Below, piece by piece: positions 46,185 through 57,063 of a stretch of DNA of 64,000 nucleotides (position 1 is the stretch's first letter; every line of letters starts with the position of its first letter). The stretch spans positions 50,538 through 114,537 of the forward strand of contig DKNE01000023.1 of the NCBI GenBank assembly GCA_002470645.1. Direction: 5' to 3'. The position numbers and the translations under genes are program-made. This DNA comes from Patescibacteria group bacterium UBA7396. GTDB taxonomy: Bacteria > Patescibacteriota > Gracilibacteria > BD1-5 > UBA6164. Below the pieces are notes generated by a model. The model was not told the origin of the DNA. It saw nothing but the letters and a program-made list of their open reading frames with translations, and searched no databases.

Positions 46185-47396
46185 ATGCTTGGAAATAATT
46201 TTTTTGACAAATATGGAAACTTCGAAAATAAAAAATTTTTAGAACTCTTAACGCAAGCGCAAAAAGGACTAAAAAAGAAAAGAAGTAACAATAAAGGTTT
46301 AAACATAGAAATAAACCTTTTTAACAGTGTGTCACAAAAAGAATTATGGCAATTTGTAAACAAACTCTCTATATTTATTAACTCTTGAATTGATATAAAA
46401 TGAGCTTTTAGTATTTTAGTAAAACAAACAAAAAATCCATACCTTAAAAAAATAGCAAATGAAATCAAAGTAAATATTGATTATGGTATTGGGATTAGTG
46501 AATCTATGATGCAATATCCAAAAGTATTTGATAGTTTGCTCATAGCTCTTGTATGAGTATGAGAAAAAACTTGAAGTCTATGAAAAATTCTTTTAGAAAT
46601 GGATAAAAGACTTTTAGAAAATATAGAATTAAAATGAAAAGTAAAATGAGCTTTAATATACCCTGTTATTTTGCTTTTCCTAACATTTGCTATGGTAACT
46701 TTTATGATGATATTTATCATCCCGAGAATCACTGAAAGTTTTGCACAAACTGGAACTGAATTACCAGCATTAACCCAATTTGTTATTTGAATATCTGATT
46801 TTTTTAGATATGAATGGCATCTACTTATAGCTTGATTGGTTTGATTTTTTGTGTTTTTAAATCTTATGAAAAAAACCTACCATTGAGAATTATTCCTTTG
46901 ATATATAGCTATCAATTTACCTATTTTTGGACATATTATAAAACAATCAAATATCATATATTTTATTAATTCCTTTGCTTTACTTATGGAATCTTGAGTA
47001 CTATTACTCGATTCCCTAAAAACAGCAAGTCAAGTAGTTCCAAATATTCATTATAAAAAAGAAGTAGTAAGAATAAAAAATGAAGTCGAAAGTTGACTGA
47101 CCATATCAAAATCTCTTTGACTCAACTTAGAATATGATACCAATATCTATTTAAATAAACTTTTTCCTGAAGAATTTGCTTATATTGTAAATACTTGAGA
47201 AGAAACATGAACTCTTTCAGAAAGTTTAAAAAAGATTGGAAACAATTATTCATCAGAATTAAAAAGATATATTGGAAACCTTGCAACAATGCTTGAACCT
47301 TTTATCATAGTAGTAGTTTGAGCATTAGTAGGAACTATAGTAATAGCAATTATGCTTCCATTTTTCAAACTTTGAGAAATTGCAAAAAAAATGTAA
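46185..47396 (+). CDS. pilC: Type IV pilus inner-membrane platform protein PilC (GspF family)
   Basis: A 403-residue protein with two T2SSF repeats: LWQFVNKLSIFINSGIDIKGA near residue 54 and IIYFINSFALLMESGVLLLDSLKTA near 258. Three membrane segments lie near 165, 215 and 380. The glycine motif VGEKTGSLGKIL occurs in the first repeat and NTGEETGTLSESL in the second. It anchors the PilB motor. Last gene of the operon, followed by a hairpin. Confidence 0.93.
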
Positions 47397-47432
47397 TAGT
47401 GTATACTTCAAAAAATACACTATTATTTTTTT
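47395..47432 (+). terminator. Terminator of the pilus operon
   Basis: Stem AATAGTGTAT / ATACACTATT followed by a T-rich tract, starting within the pilC stop. Confidence 0.75.
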
Positions 47433-47435
47433 CTT

Positions 47436-47819
47436 ATGAAAACAAAATACATACTCTATCCTCTGACATTGATGTTAATAGTGATATTACCAACCATAAG
47501 ATATTATATCACTACACCATGAATAAATTCATGTGTTTTAGATTATGTAGATGAATTAGAAAATAGTAATTATAGTGGATATTTATACAATATTAATGGA
47601 ATGAGACATATCGAACCCAAAAATTCTCCTCTCGCCCCTTCACTCAAAGAATATCAAGTTGGAGTTGCGAATGGTTGTATTATGGCAAGTAATAATTTAT
47701 ATATTGACCTCACCAATACTTTTTATTGCACCATTACATATCTCATAAAAAAAGCTCCCATACACGAAAGTATGAAAGAACCTTTTTGAGTTTATGATGG
47801 GAATGATATTAACAAATAA
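47436..47819 (+). CDS. Small exported or membrane-anchored hypothetical protein (127 aa)
   Basis: An N-terminal hydrophobic segment (YILYPLTLMLIVILPTI) is followed by a polar region with three cysteines (SCVLDYVDEL, ANGCIMAS, TFYCTITY). No recognised family. It starts 4 bp after the pilus-operon terminator. Its stop abuts the stop of the convergent DsbA-like gene without overlap. Confidence 0.55.
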
Positions 47820-48707
47820 TTATTTTTTCATAAAAGTATCTAAAGTTATTATCATATCATCTTTTGCAAGTAATCATTCAATCAAATGATATTTTCCAGT
47901 TGTATTATTTATAATAACAAAACTTGGTGTTGAAGTAACTCATAAATACACTCCTTGTCAAAATTCTTTTTCTAAAGCCACTTTTGCATCAACTCAAGAC
48001 ATACAAGTTTGAAATATTTCTCCAAGAGAATATTTATCAATAGTAGTTTCTAAAAATTTTTCTTGTTCTTCTGGTAATATACTAAAGGCATCTTTCATAT
48101 AACTAAGAAAATCTTCTTGAGTTTTTTCTTTTGAAATACATTTTCCATATAATGCTAAATTATAATCCTGAGTTCCCTCTTTATTCACCATATTTTTAAA
48201 TATATAATTCATATTTTCATGAGACTTTAAAAGTTCCTCTCAAATATTTTGATCATGAAACGTTTTACAATATTTACAAGTAAAGTTTGAAAATTCTACA
48301 AAAGTATACTGAGCATCTTGACTTCATATAATATTTGATCATTCTTTTAAAATAGAAATTTCTTCTTGAGATAATTTTTTTGCTTTTTTATATTGAGGGT
48401 CAATTTTTGCTTTAATTTCTTCTATGTATTCTGGATTATTTTCAATCATATCAGTAATATAAGAATTTGTTTGTTCTTTTTGAATTTCTCTAAGAATCTT
48501 ATAATTCTCTTCCCCACCTACTTTTGAATATTCATAATTTTGAATAATAAAATGCACTTCTTTTATAATACTTTTACTAAAAATATAATTTGTTAAAATA
48601 ATAGAAAATGTTGATAAAATGATGATAATAAATAAAAAATTTATCGAAAAACTAGTTTGAAAATCTTTTTTTAAAGTAGAAAAAAATCACTTACTTTCTT
48701 TATCCAT
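47820..48707 (-). CDS. DsbA-like thioredoxin-fold protein, membrane-anchored
   Basis: A 295-residue protein with one N-terminal membrane segment (FLFIIIILSTFSIILTNYIF), a helical spacer and a DsbA/thioredoxin_4 domain from about residue 125. The active site is FSNFTCKYCKTFH (CxxC) near 140 and the cis-proline motif is VTSTPSFVIIN near 258. It probably forms or shuffles disulfides in exported proteins; the Cys-rich prepilins and hydrolase in this window are possible substrates. Confidence 0.85.
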
Positions 48708-48752
48708 AATACAATAGTTAAGAATATTTTTATAAATATAACAGTTTTTTAA

Positions 48753-48795
48753 AAAAAAGCAATACTCTCTTACCATCTTAGGGGATTGCTTTTTA
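48753..48795. other. Hairpin in the divergent region upstream of pilA
   Basis: Arms AAAAAAGCAAT and ATTGCTTTT enclose a loop of about 21 bases. T-runs follow on both strands. No gene is known to end here, so it may be an insulating terminator between the divergent DsbA-like and pilin genes. Confidence 0.45.
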
Positions 48796-48841
48796 AAAAA
48801 AATATATATGATGAAAAAGAATATAAAAATAAAAATAATTT

Positions 48842-48869
48842 TTGACTTTTTTATATTTATATGTATAAT
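48842..48869 (+). promoter_or_regulatory. Strong predicted promoter for the major pilin
   Basis: TTGACT, a 16-bp spacer and consensus TATAAT. This is the best promoter match in the window, in keeping with an abundant product. Predicted transcription starts about 7 bp later, just before a stem-loop. Confidence 0.7.
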
Positions 48870-48878
48870 ACATTTGTT

Positions 48879-48914
48879 GTTAGGAAAAATTAACCAATAC
48901 ATACTTTTCCTAAA
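48879..48914 (+). promoter_or_regulatory. 5'-end stem-loop of the pilin mRNA
   Basis: GTTAGGAAAA pairs with TTTTCCTAAAC around a loop of about 16 bases, at or within a few bases of the predicted mRNA 5' end. There is no T-run directly after it, so it is probably a stabiliser rather than a terminator. Confidence 0.55.
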
Positions 48915-48949
48915 CACACTTTATTTTTTTATTTTATAACTTTTTTATT

Positions 48950-49597
48950 ATGGTAAAAAGTACAAATACAAAATGATTTACTCTTGTTGAGTTGATTATA
49001 GTTATCACTATCTTAGCTATTTTAGCAACTATTGCTTTTATCTCTTTCCAAGGATATTCTAAAGAAGCAAGAAATTCTAAAGTAAAATCAGAAATTGCTA
49101 ACATTACTAAAGTAATATCTGTTAAACAAGCTGAAGGAGCTCCTATTACTACTTTTATTTCATGAGGTACTGCAGCCACTACTCCTGCTAATGTACAATG
49201 AACTACTGCAACAAACCACCTAACTTGAACTTTAAATCAAAATGCAGTTGCAATTAACTCAAATATAACTTATGAATTTGCAACTATTGATAACTTTGGA
49301 TGAGTATACCAAATCAGAGGAGCTTTAGAAAAAACTGAAGCAGAACCTATTGACGAATATACAGCTGGAACATATTTCCCTAGAAAAGCTATTTCATTAG
49401 CTGAAACTACTGATTATGTTATTAATGGAGAAACAGCTACATTAGATGATGATAAACTATGACTTCTTAAAGTTAAAGACATAAGTGGATGAGTTACAGT
49501 TACAAAAATATCTTCAGATTTAAAAACTATTACATTTGATGCCGCAGCTCCAACAACTTTTGCAATAACTGCTGAATCAGAAAGCTTATTAGATTAA
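48950..49597 (+). CDS. pilA: Type IV major pilin
   Basis: A 215-residue pilin. The class III signal [20 protein letters not shown] near residue 8 is cut before Phe; Glu is at +5. A helix follows (FISFQGYSKEARNSKVKSEI), then a Thr/Ala/Gly-rich globular domain with no cysteine pair. Its own strong promoter, a structured leader and a triple hairpin downstream mark it as the highly expressed subunit. The symbol is by function; orthology to a given pilA is not implied. Confidence 0.9.
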
Positions 49598-49606
49598 TAC
49601 TTTAAC

Positions 49607-49642
49607 CAAAAAAGAAATAACTAAAGTTATTTCTTTTTTTTT
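49607..49642 (+). terminator. Terminator of pilA
   Basis: Stem AAAAGAAATAACT / AGTTATTTCTTTT with a short AA loop, followed by T8, 10 bp after the pilA stop. Confidence 0.8.
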
Positions 49643-49657
49643 GTTCTTTATAAATAA

Positions 49658-49696
49658 AAAAATATCCCCTATTTGGAATAGTAGAGGATATTTTTT
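49658..49696. terminator. Second hairpin in the pilA/Gly-rich prepilin junction
   Basis: Arms AAAAATATCC / GGATATTTTT extended inward by CCTA/TAG, followed by T-runs. Works in either direction. Confidence 0.65.
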
Positions 49697-49725
49697 TATT
49701 ATTGAAATACCTTAGATAAAAAATA

Positions 49726-49762
49726 GTGAATAAAAAAGTAGATTTATCTTTCTACTTTTTTA
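49726..49762 (-). terminator. Terminator of the Gly-rich prepilin gene
   Basis: Arms AAAAAAGTAGA / TCTACTTTTTT, loop TTTATCTT, located 21 bp beyond the stop at 49783 on the minus strand. Confidence 0.7.
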
Positions 49763-49782
49763 TTGTGAAATAGGATTAATAA

Positions 49783-52230
49783 TTATAATTTAGTGATAAT
49801 TACCTGTCCGTGTCAAGTATTTCACACTGAATTTGATTGATTGGTTCAATTATTATATGATGTACTTCCATATGTAGGAAAAACACTATTATACTGATTT
49901 AATGGTACTACAGATCATCATTTATATCATCATCATCATCATCATTCATACAATGCTCATGCTCATCAACCAAATCATCCATCTCATCAAGTAGTATCAC
50001 TTTTTATTCATCATACTCATCAATTTGTAAAAGAACTTCAGGGTGTTGCTGTACCACTAGTTGAATTTGCTCAATTTCATACAAGACCTCATCATCAAGC
50101 TCAACGTCATCAGGCTCATCATCATGTAGTTGTATCATTTGTTGTTTGAGCACTTGGTCCATGAGTAGTCCAACTTCCCCAATTATTTCCATTTCATCAA
50201 CCAGCAACTATAAGAGGTTGGTTATTTTCTTTTGTCACAAAAGATCCTCATCATCATCAACTTGCTCTTGAAGAACTTCATACTGGCAGTCATCATTTTT
50301 GTCATACAAGTATTTTAATTTTTTCTCATTTAGATAATAAAAAATCTCCTCTCATATTTGCTCCTTTTCATCAATATGTGCTTGCATTTTCTGAACCTGG
50401 TCATCATCATCACTCTGCTCCATATACATCAATTCTATACCATCCTGTCTGAGGAACTGTCCAAAGCTGTATTCACTGAGCATGGGATTGAGCAAAAAAA
50501 TTATTATCACTTGCCCATGTTGTTGAATTATATGCAGCTCTACATTGAGCCAATGTTGGTCAATTTCTTCATGATACTCAACATGTTGTAAAAGTATGAT
50601 TGGTAAATGTATACAATATGTAAGACATAGTTTTAGTTACTTCTGCTGTTTGATTTCCACTAGCATCTCTCCATTTCATTTGAATTGTTTTTATATCATC
50701 TGTAGAAGTAATTGTTATATTTTTACTGCTAGTACAAGTTTCCCAAACTGGAGAAGTATTGATACTTCCACTAATATACATCTCTATATTACTTCCATCT
50801 ATTTCATCAGTTGGACAAGTTATATTTAATAAAACTGTTGTAGAAGTTGTTGAAGTAGGAATAGTAAAATTTCATCCACTTGGTGCAGTTTTATCAATAC
50901 AATTTCAGTCCTCATGAGTATATCAGCTATCACAAGCAAAATCACAACTATTTTCACTTGGAGTCAGATGATACGTTGGATTTGGTGCAGAAGTTCAAAA
51001 AGGTACTATAACTGAGTGTGTATCAGAAGCATTAAAATATTTTGAATGAGTCGGTTTTCAGCTACATTCCTTTATTTCTTCATCTGGATTAGCTCTTGAA
51101 GCAGTACAACTTGCACTTCCCCCTCCATCTGGCGATATACAATTCCAAGATACTTCTGTTCAATGATTTGGGAATGCTGGAAGTTCTGGGTCCGGAGTTC
51201 ATAAACTACAAAAGCTTGTATTTCATCAAATATATGCTGTTTCGCTATGAGTATATAATTTTGCTCCTGTTCAACATTGTGCACTTGTTCTTGGTGCAGG
51301 AGCTTTTCACACAATAACACTTTCTATATCATTTAATATACTTCATTCTCACTGTCCAGAAAGTACTTGTATACCAAACGTTCATAAAATATTTTTTGAA
51401 GTAATTCAAGGATAAAGCTCCATATCCGTTCATGTTCAAAATATTTCCCTTATTTTTTGTAATCTTGTATCTCAAGTTGTATTCACTATATCAGTAATAT
51501 TGAGTGTTAACATTTTTGCCTGTGGGTCTTTTCTTAAAAATTGTATAATATTTTGATTTGTTTCAACCTTTGAATTATAAGTATTTTGAAATCAATACGG
51601 TAAATTTTTTCCTCCATTTACTATACTATAAGCATCTGAAGTATTTAACATATGTTTCAATGTTTCTTCATCTGGGACAAATAACATACTTGGAACAACA
51701 GTAAAATATGTATTTGCCCCACTAAGAAATTTTACATTTAATTCATGGTTTCACATAACTTTTGCTTGATATCAACTATCAGCATAAGTTTGTTCTATTA
51801 GTGGAAATGTACGAGTTGATAATTTTTCTAAAGCAGTAGCTACTTGATAGCTACTGCCATCATTTGTTGTAGCATATACATAATTATTTTTTGTTAATGG
51901 ATCAAGAGGTAGCGTATTCATTTTTATTTGCTTCGTGATTGTTTCTCATATTATTCCAAGATCAGAATACAATATACTTCCTCATTCTGGTGTTTCTAAA
52001 TATCAATTTATAATAGTTCATTCAGGTTGTGGGTATTTTCCTGTTTGTAATTGAAATAGATTCAATCATTTATTGATATTAGTAATAGTAGCTAATCTAT
52101 TCCCATCTCGAGAATCCTTTGTATAATTCTGAAACGACATAAAAGCTATAGTTGCCAATATTGCTAATATACTTATAACAATAATCAACTCTACTAAAGT
52201 AAATGCCTTTTTTGTTTTATGTTTTTTCAT
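49783..52230 (-). CDS. Giant type IV prepilin-like protein with glycine-rich C-terminal domain (815 aa)
   Basis: The class III signal [20 protein letters not shown] starts near residue 7. A pseudopilin-type region follows ([27 protein letters not shown]), then a long region and Cys-rich modules ([38 protein letters not shown]). From about 605 there is a Gly_rich-type domain ([37 protein letters not shown]), closing with [13 protein letters not shown]. The last 200 residues are about one-third Gly, largely UGA-coded, including six UGA in a row at 49927-49944. Probably an adhesive minor pilin. Divergent from nothing; hisS ends just upstream. Confidence 0.82.
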
Positions 52231-52258
52231 ATAAAAAAGTTAAAAAATAAGTACACAA

Positions 52259-52287
52259 ACTTTAATATATTATGAAATCTTTGTCAA
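52259..52287 (-). promoter_or_regulatory. Predicted promoter for the Gly-rich prepilin
   Basis: On the minus strand, consensus TTGACA at 52282-52287 and TAAAGT at 52259-52264 with 17-bp spacing, 28 bp upstream of the ATG. Confidence 0.45.
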
Positions 52288-52289
52288 AT

Positions 52290-52320
52290 AAAAAACATTT
52301 CCTTATGGAAATGTTTTTTA
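52290..52320 (-). terminator. Terminator of hisS
   Basis: Stem AAAAACATTTCC / GGAAATGTTTTT with loop TTAT, overlapping the hisS stop and separating it from the prepilin promoter. Confidence 0.8.
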
Positions 52321-53646
52321 TAATTCATCTTTTAACATAAAATCTTTTGCCGGACAGTAAAAATCAAGTCCATTTTGTCATACTTTTGACTTTATGTATT
52401 CTATTAAATTATCTTTTTTAACTTCTTCTTGAGTTCAAAGAAGCATATCTCTTACTTGATAGATTCATGAAGTCGCCTCCATAATACCTACCATCACTAC
52501 ATATCTTGCGCTCAATCTATTTGCTTTTTTCATTTGAGCTTTAAGAGATGGAGTTCAAAGTGATGCGAGAGTATTAATTCCTGCTTCACGAGCTTCTAAA
52601 GTAAGTGGTAACACTATTTTTTTTGCCTCATCTCAAAGTTGAATAAAGTATAAATCAATTCTATCTTTATTTTTAATTTTGATACCTTTATCCATAAGAG
52701 CATCCGTTAATCTTTCCATTCACATCGCAAATCATACTGCTGGAATTTCTTCGCTATGACCTATTTTTTTAGATAACATATCATATCTTCATCCACCTCC
52801 AAAAGCATCTTGACTTCTTCAAGAATTATCAACAAATTCCCAAACCGTGTGTGTGTAATAATCAAGTCCTCTTACCAGTTTATGGTCTTCTTCATATGGA
52901 ACTCAGAGAATATCAAGATATTCTTTTACTTTTGTATAATGTTCTTTTGATTCTTTTTTCAAAAATTTAGTAATTTTTGGTGCTTCATTAGCTAAAATAA
53001 TTTCATCTTCTATTTTAGTATCAAGAAGTCTGAGAGGATTTGTTTCTAATTTATTTAAAGCTTCTGCTGATAAAAGATGTTTTTTATTTTCATAGAAACT
53101 CGTCAATTCCTCTAAATATTTTTGCCTATCTTTTGCTGTTCAAATAGAATTAATTTTTACTTTAAAATCTCATTCAAGACCTATTTTATTTAATACTTTA
53201 TATCAAATATAAATAAGTTGTGCATCTAAAATAGGATCTGATTCTCCAATGATTTCAGCTCCAACTTGAAAAAATTGTCTAAATCTTCATTTTTGTGGTC
53301 TATCATATCTAAAATGTGGTTCTACATAATAGAGAAATACAGGTTGAGGTTCTGATTGTAAATCATTTTCGATATATGATCTCATAATCGGTGCTGTTGA
53401 TTCTGGTTTCATTACTAATTCTCTTCCCTTTCTATCAACAAGATTATACATTTCTTTATCAATAATATCAGTTCCACTCCCAAGCGCTCCAGTAAATAAT
53501 TCTTTGTGTTCAAGTACTGGTGTGGTAATTCTTTTAAACCCATTTTTACGAAGCTCATGACGAAATACTTTTTTCAAAAATGTGTGGTATAAATGTGCGT
53601 CTGGCAAAATATCTTGCATTCCTCTTACTTTTTTTATGGCTTCCAT
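52318..53646 (-). CDS. hisS: Histidyl-tRNA synthetase
   Basis: A 442-residue class II synthetase. Motif 1 region begins VRGMQDILPDAHLYH; motif 2 is VEPHFRYDRPQKGRFRQFFQ near residues 108-127; the histidine A motif is LVRGLDYYTHTVWEF near 256; motif 3 is PAVGFAMGMERL near 302. A C-terminal anticodon-binding domain ends the protein. Full length; several glycines are UGA. Confidence 0.94.
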
Positions 53647-53871
53647 AAATAAAAAATGTTAAAATAAAATAAACTGAAAAATAAAGTCTTCCTTATTTAG
53701 GAAGAACTTTTTATTTAAAATTGATTTTACACTATATATTTTTTTTTTCAAATTTATTTTTGAGATTTTATTAATTTTTATATAATGCTGACATAATTTA
53801 TACATTTATACTCTCTTTATGAAAAAAATATCAATTATTTTTTATAAACTTTAATTTTTAATTTTTATTTT
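53647..53871. other. Divergent intergenic region with one hairpin
   Basis: 225 bp between the divergent hisS and TMEM43-like genes. It holds an AAAGTCTTCC / GGAAGAACTTT stem-loop at 53681-53716, in the hisS leader on the minus strand. Further on, TTGAGA at about 53760 and TATAAT near 53781 on the plus strand form a candidate promoter. A hisS leader hairpin could be an attenuator, but I see no clear T-box. Confidence 0.4.
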
Positions 53872-55029
53872 ATGACAAATTACCAAGAAGTGACAAAAGT
53901 TTGATTTTTTGATAAAATTAAGTCTTCTTTAGCTGGAATAATTGTTTGACCAATTCTGATCATAGTTTCTGTTTATATGCTCTGGTCAAATGAATTTAGT
54001 TATGTAGCAAGAGAAAAAGCTATTATCACATGAGAAAATATTGTTGTTGAAATAGATGCTCAAAATCCATCCCCAGAAAATAATAATAAATATGTGTATA
54101 CTTTTGGAGAAGTTTCAAGTGATGTAATACAAGAACCTGATTTTCTTTTTCCTATAAATGCTGTGTCAGTATCAAGAACGGTAGAAATGTATCAATGGCA
54201 AGAAAATACAAAAACAGAAGTGAAAGAAAATCTTTGAGGAAGTGAAACTCATACAACCACTTATTCTTATGAAAAAAAATGGAGTCAATTTCCTATAAAT
54301 TCAGATGATTTTAATCAAGCAACTCAATATCAAAATCCAAAAAATTGGCAATATGAATGAAAAACTATATTTGGACAAAATGTAAAATTAGGAAACTTTA
54401 AAATAAGTGATTGATTACAAGCAATGATGCCAAAATGAAATGAACTTCCTCTTTGACAAGAACTAGAAAATATGTTAGCAACCGGAAGTTCTGTAGTGAA
54501 TAATTATATTTATAATTGAGTAAATTATAATGACCCTCAAATTGGTGATTTAAGAATATCATATTCGATACTTCCTATCTGAACTTCACTCAGTACTTTA
54601 GCATGACAAAGAAATAATGATATGCTCGATATCTATCTTTTAGATGGAGGGGAAAACATCACAAGAATTGAAGAATGAAACAAATCTGCAAAAATACTAT
54701 TTCAAGCGATGAAAGATGATAATTCTCTCACTACTTGGTTGATAAGAATTGCATTCACTGTTATAATATTTTTATGACTTAATATGTTATTTTCTATACT
54801 CCCAACTCTTGGAAGTATCGTTCCTTTTATAGGGAAAATTCTTGGTGTATGAGTATGACTTATTGCTCTAGTATGAACTCTGATAATAGCAGGAGGAACC
54901 ATTGCAATAGCATGGCTAGTAGCACGTCCTATCATTTCTGTAATTATTATCGTTTTGATTATTTGAGCAATCTTTGCTGTAAAATATATTATATCTCATA
55001 AAAAAGTAAACAACGTATGAATTTCATAA
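53872..55029 (+). CDS. TMEM43 family membrane protein
   Basis: A 385-residue protein with a first membrane segment (SSLAGIIVGPILIIVSVYML) followed by WSNEFSYV, the WxNE-type signature of TMEM43/LUMA proteins. A large non-cytoplasmic domain precedes three to four C-terminal segments (IRIAFTVIIFLGLNMLFSIL, VGLIALVGTLIIAGG). The same family order occurs in bacteria and in eukaryotes; the bacterial role is not known. The PAP2 gene starts 13 bp before its stop. Confidence 0.8.
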
Positions 55030-55619
55030 GCTCCTTACATAATAATATAAATATCCCTCTGCTTTGATACTTAAATTCATTTACTCAAAATGAAACTATA
55101 TCTACAATAGTTTATACTATGGCAGATGCCCCTATTTTTTTACTTCCTATTTTTTTACTGGTATATTGGTTTTATTTTCAAAGTAAAAAAGATGTTGATG
55201 GAAAGAAAAAGCTTCTTTTCATATTTTACTCTGCTATAATTGCTATTGTGATTAGTAGTATGATACAAATATTTGTTGATATTGATAGACCTGAAAAAAG
55301 CCTAGAATGAGCTTGAAAATTAATTTTAGACCATATTCCTGATGCTTCTTTTCCAAGTGACCATGCAAGTGTTGGTATAGCATTTTTAAGTAGTTTATTT
55401 TTATTTTGATTTTATAAAGCTGGATTGATTATTTTTCCTTTTTTTATCGTTATGCTTATATCAAGAGTAGCTGGGTGAGTTCATTGGCCTCTTGATATTC
55501 TTGCTGGAAGTATCGTATGAATAATAAGTAGCTTTATAGTTTACAAATCACAAAATTTAACTATATTTAAAAAGATAAATTGATGTATCTTAAAAATAGC
55601 CTCTTACTTTAAATTATAA
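55017..55619 (+). CDS. PAP2 phosphatase (probable undecaprenyl-diphosphatase)
   Basis: A 200-residue membrane enzyme of the BcrC/PAP2 group. The phosphatase motifs are DIDRPEKS near residue 86, FPSDHASVG near 110 (SDH replaces the usual SGH) and SRVAGGVHWPLDILAGSIVG near 150. Five to six membrane segments. It recycles the lipid carrier used by MraY and MurG, and murG follows 10 bp downstream. Its start overlaps the TMEM43-like gene. Confidence 0.86.
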
Positions 55620-55629
55620 CATAGTATCA

Positions 55630-56664
55630 ATGAAAAATATAGCATTAACCTGATGATGAACTTGAGGTCATATATTTCCTTTAATCTCAATATATAATTA
55701 TTTAAAAAATAACTCTGAACTTAATTTTATTTGGTTTGGAGATGAAGATGGACTAGAAGCTGAATTAGCTATGAAAAATGGAATGAAATTTGAACACATT
55801 CCATCTTGAAAAATAAGGAGATATTTTGATATAAGAAATTTTTTTGAACCTTTGAAAAACTTAAGTTGAATATTTTGGGGAATTTACTTTATTTTTTATT
55901 ACAAGATAGATACTATTTTTTCAAAATGAGGTTTTGTAGGACTTCCTATGTGTATTGCTTGAGCTATCATGAGAAAAAAAGTATACATTCATGAATCTGA
56001 TACAGCATCTGGACTTGCAAATAGAATTATTTCTCGTTTTGCTACTAAAATATTTTATACGTTTCCAAACGAAAAAATAGATTGAAAAAAACATATACTT
56101 ATATGACAAATTCTTAATCCAGAACTTTTAAATAATGTTGATAAAGTTTGAGAATTAGAAGAAAATGAAAAATTAGAAGTATTAGTAATAGCTGGTAGCC
56201 AAGGTTCTACAATTATTTTTGAAAATATAAAAAGTATTTTAAATAATCTTATTGATATCAATTTTACTATTATACTTGGAGAAAAAAATCTTCATTTCAG
56301 AACTGATTTTGAAAAATATAACAATGTTACTCTCTATGATTTTGCAACTCAAGAAGAATTATGAGAGATTTATAAAAAAACTGATATTGCCATTTCTAGG
56401 GCTTGAGCTACTACTTTATGGGAATTGTATTTCTTTTGAGTTCATACTATTATTATTCCATTAGAATGAAGTGCACAAAATCATCAAGAATCAAACGGAA
56501 CTTATTTTCATGAAACATTTGGAAGCGATATTCTCAAGGAATCTGATAAATTAAATCTTGAAATTTTTAGACTTTTAGGAAAATATAAAGACTTAAGAAA
56601 AGGATGACTCAATATGAAAAATTTCTTTTATGCTCTTGATAAAATAAAAGAAGAAATACTTTAG
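55630..56664 (+). CDS. murG: UDP-GlcNAc:lipid I N-acetylglucosaminyltransferase MurG
   Basis: A 344-residue peripheral-membrane GT28 enzyme making lipid II. It has the N-terminal glycine loop LTGGGTGGHIFPL (four of its glycines are UGA), SKGGFVGLPMCIAGA near 98, HESDTASGLANRI near 120, VIAGSQGST near 186 and the donor-site ISRAGATTLWEL with LEGSAQNHQ near 255. Full length. Its last codons form the left arm of a bidirectional terminator. Confidence 0.93.
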
Positions 56665-56681
56665 TATTTCTTCTTTTATTG
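56642..56681. terminator. Bidirectional terminator overlapping the murG stop
   Basis: Near-perfect palindrome AATAAAAGAAGAAATACT / AGTATTTCTTCTTTTATT. It contains the 3' ends of murG and of the convergent 98-residue gene. Confidence 0.85.
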
Positions 56682-56972
56682 TTTGTTTATAATTCATTGA
56701 GATTGCTGTTTTACCTTTTCACATAAATCTTGTATATGTAATCTCGTATTATTTGCAAGTCCTTCTAAAGTAATATCGTCAAGATCATCTAATCATGTAT
56801 ATGCTTTTCCTGTAGATTCGCTTAGTTTAGCAAGTAATTCTCACAAAGGATTTTCTATACCGTAATTATGTCCTATTTTTCTCAAGTTTCTATCAATAAT
56901 AAGTATAAATTTTTGTCTTGGTGTTCTGTTACCATATACTTGAGATAAGCTATTTCCTTTTTCATTCCACAT
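56676..56972 (-). CDS. Small hypothetical protein (98 aa)
   Basis: A soluble protein starting MWNEKGNSLSQVYGNRT, then RQKFILIIDRNLRKIGHNYG, and a helical acidic half (GLDDLDDITLEGLANNTRL). No family recognised. The ATG at 56972 was chosen over an upstream start because TTTAAGG precedes it as a possible ribosome site. It sits between pnp and murG. Confidence 0.6.
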
Positions 56973-57033
56973 AAGCCTTAAAATAAGAATATAAATGAAG
57001 AAAATATTATACAATAATTCTTTAAAAGTCAAT

Positions 57034-57062
57034 AAAAAAGATGATAAATATCATCTTTTTTC
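57034..57062 (-). terminator. Terminator of pnp
   Basis: Perfect hairpin AAAAAAGATGAT / ATCATCTTTTTT with loop AAAT, just past the pnp stop. Confidence 0.85.
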
Positions 57063-57063
57063 A

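Noticed and set aside
50004..50207. Open frames opposite or offset to the Gly-rich prepilin
   Set aside because: Low-complexity shadows of the glycine-rich coding sequence, without start signals or family likeness.
49921..50460. Tandem TCA/CATCAT repeats suggestive of a microsatellite array or CRISPR-like repeat
   Set aside because: They are the reverse complement of UGA-coded glycine runs in the Gly-rich prepilin. Spacing is codon-based, with no repeat-spacer pattern.
53819..53854. Eleven-codon frame that could be a leader peptide before the TMEM43-like gene
   Set aside because: No run of regulatory codons, no following attenuator hairpin, and such short frames are common in AT-rich DNA.
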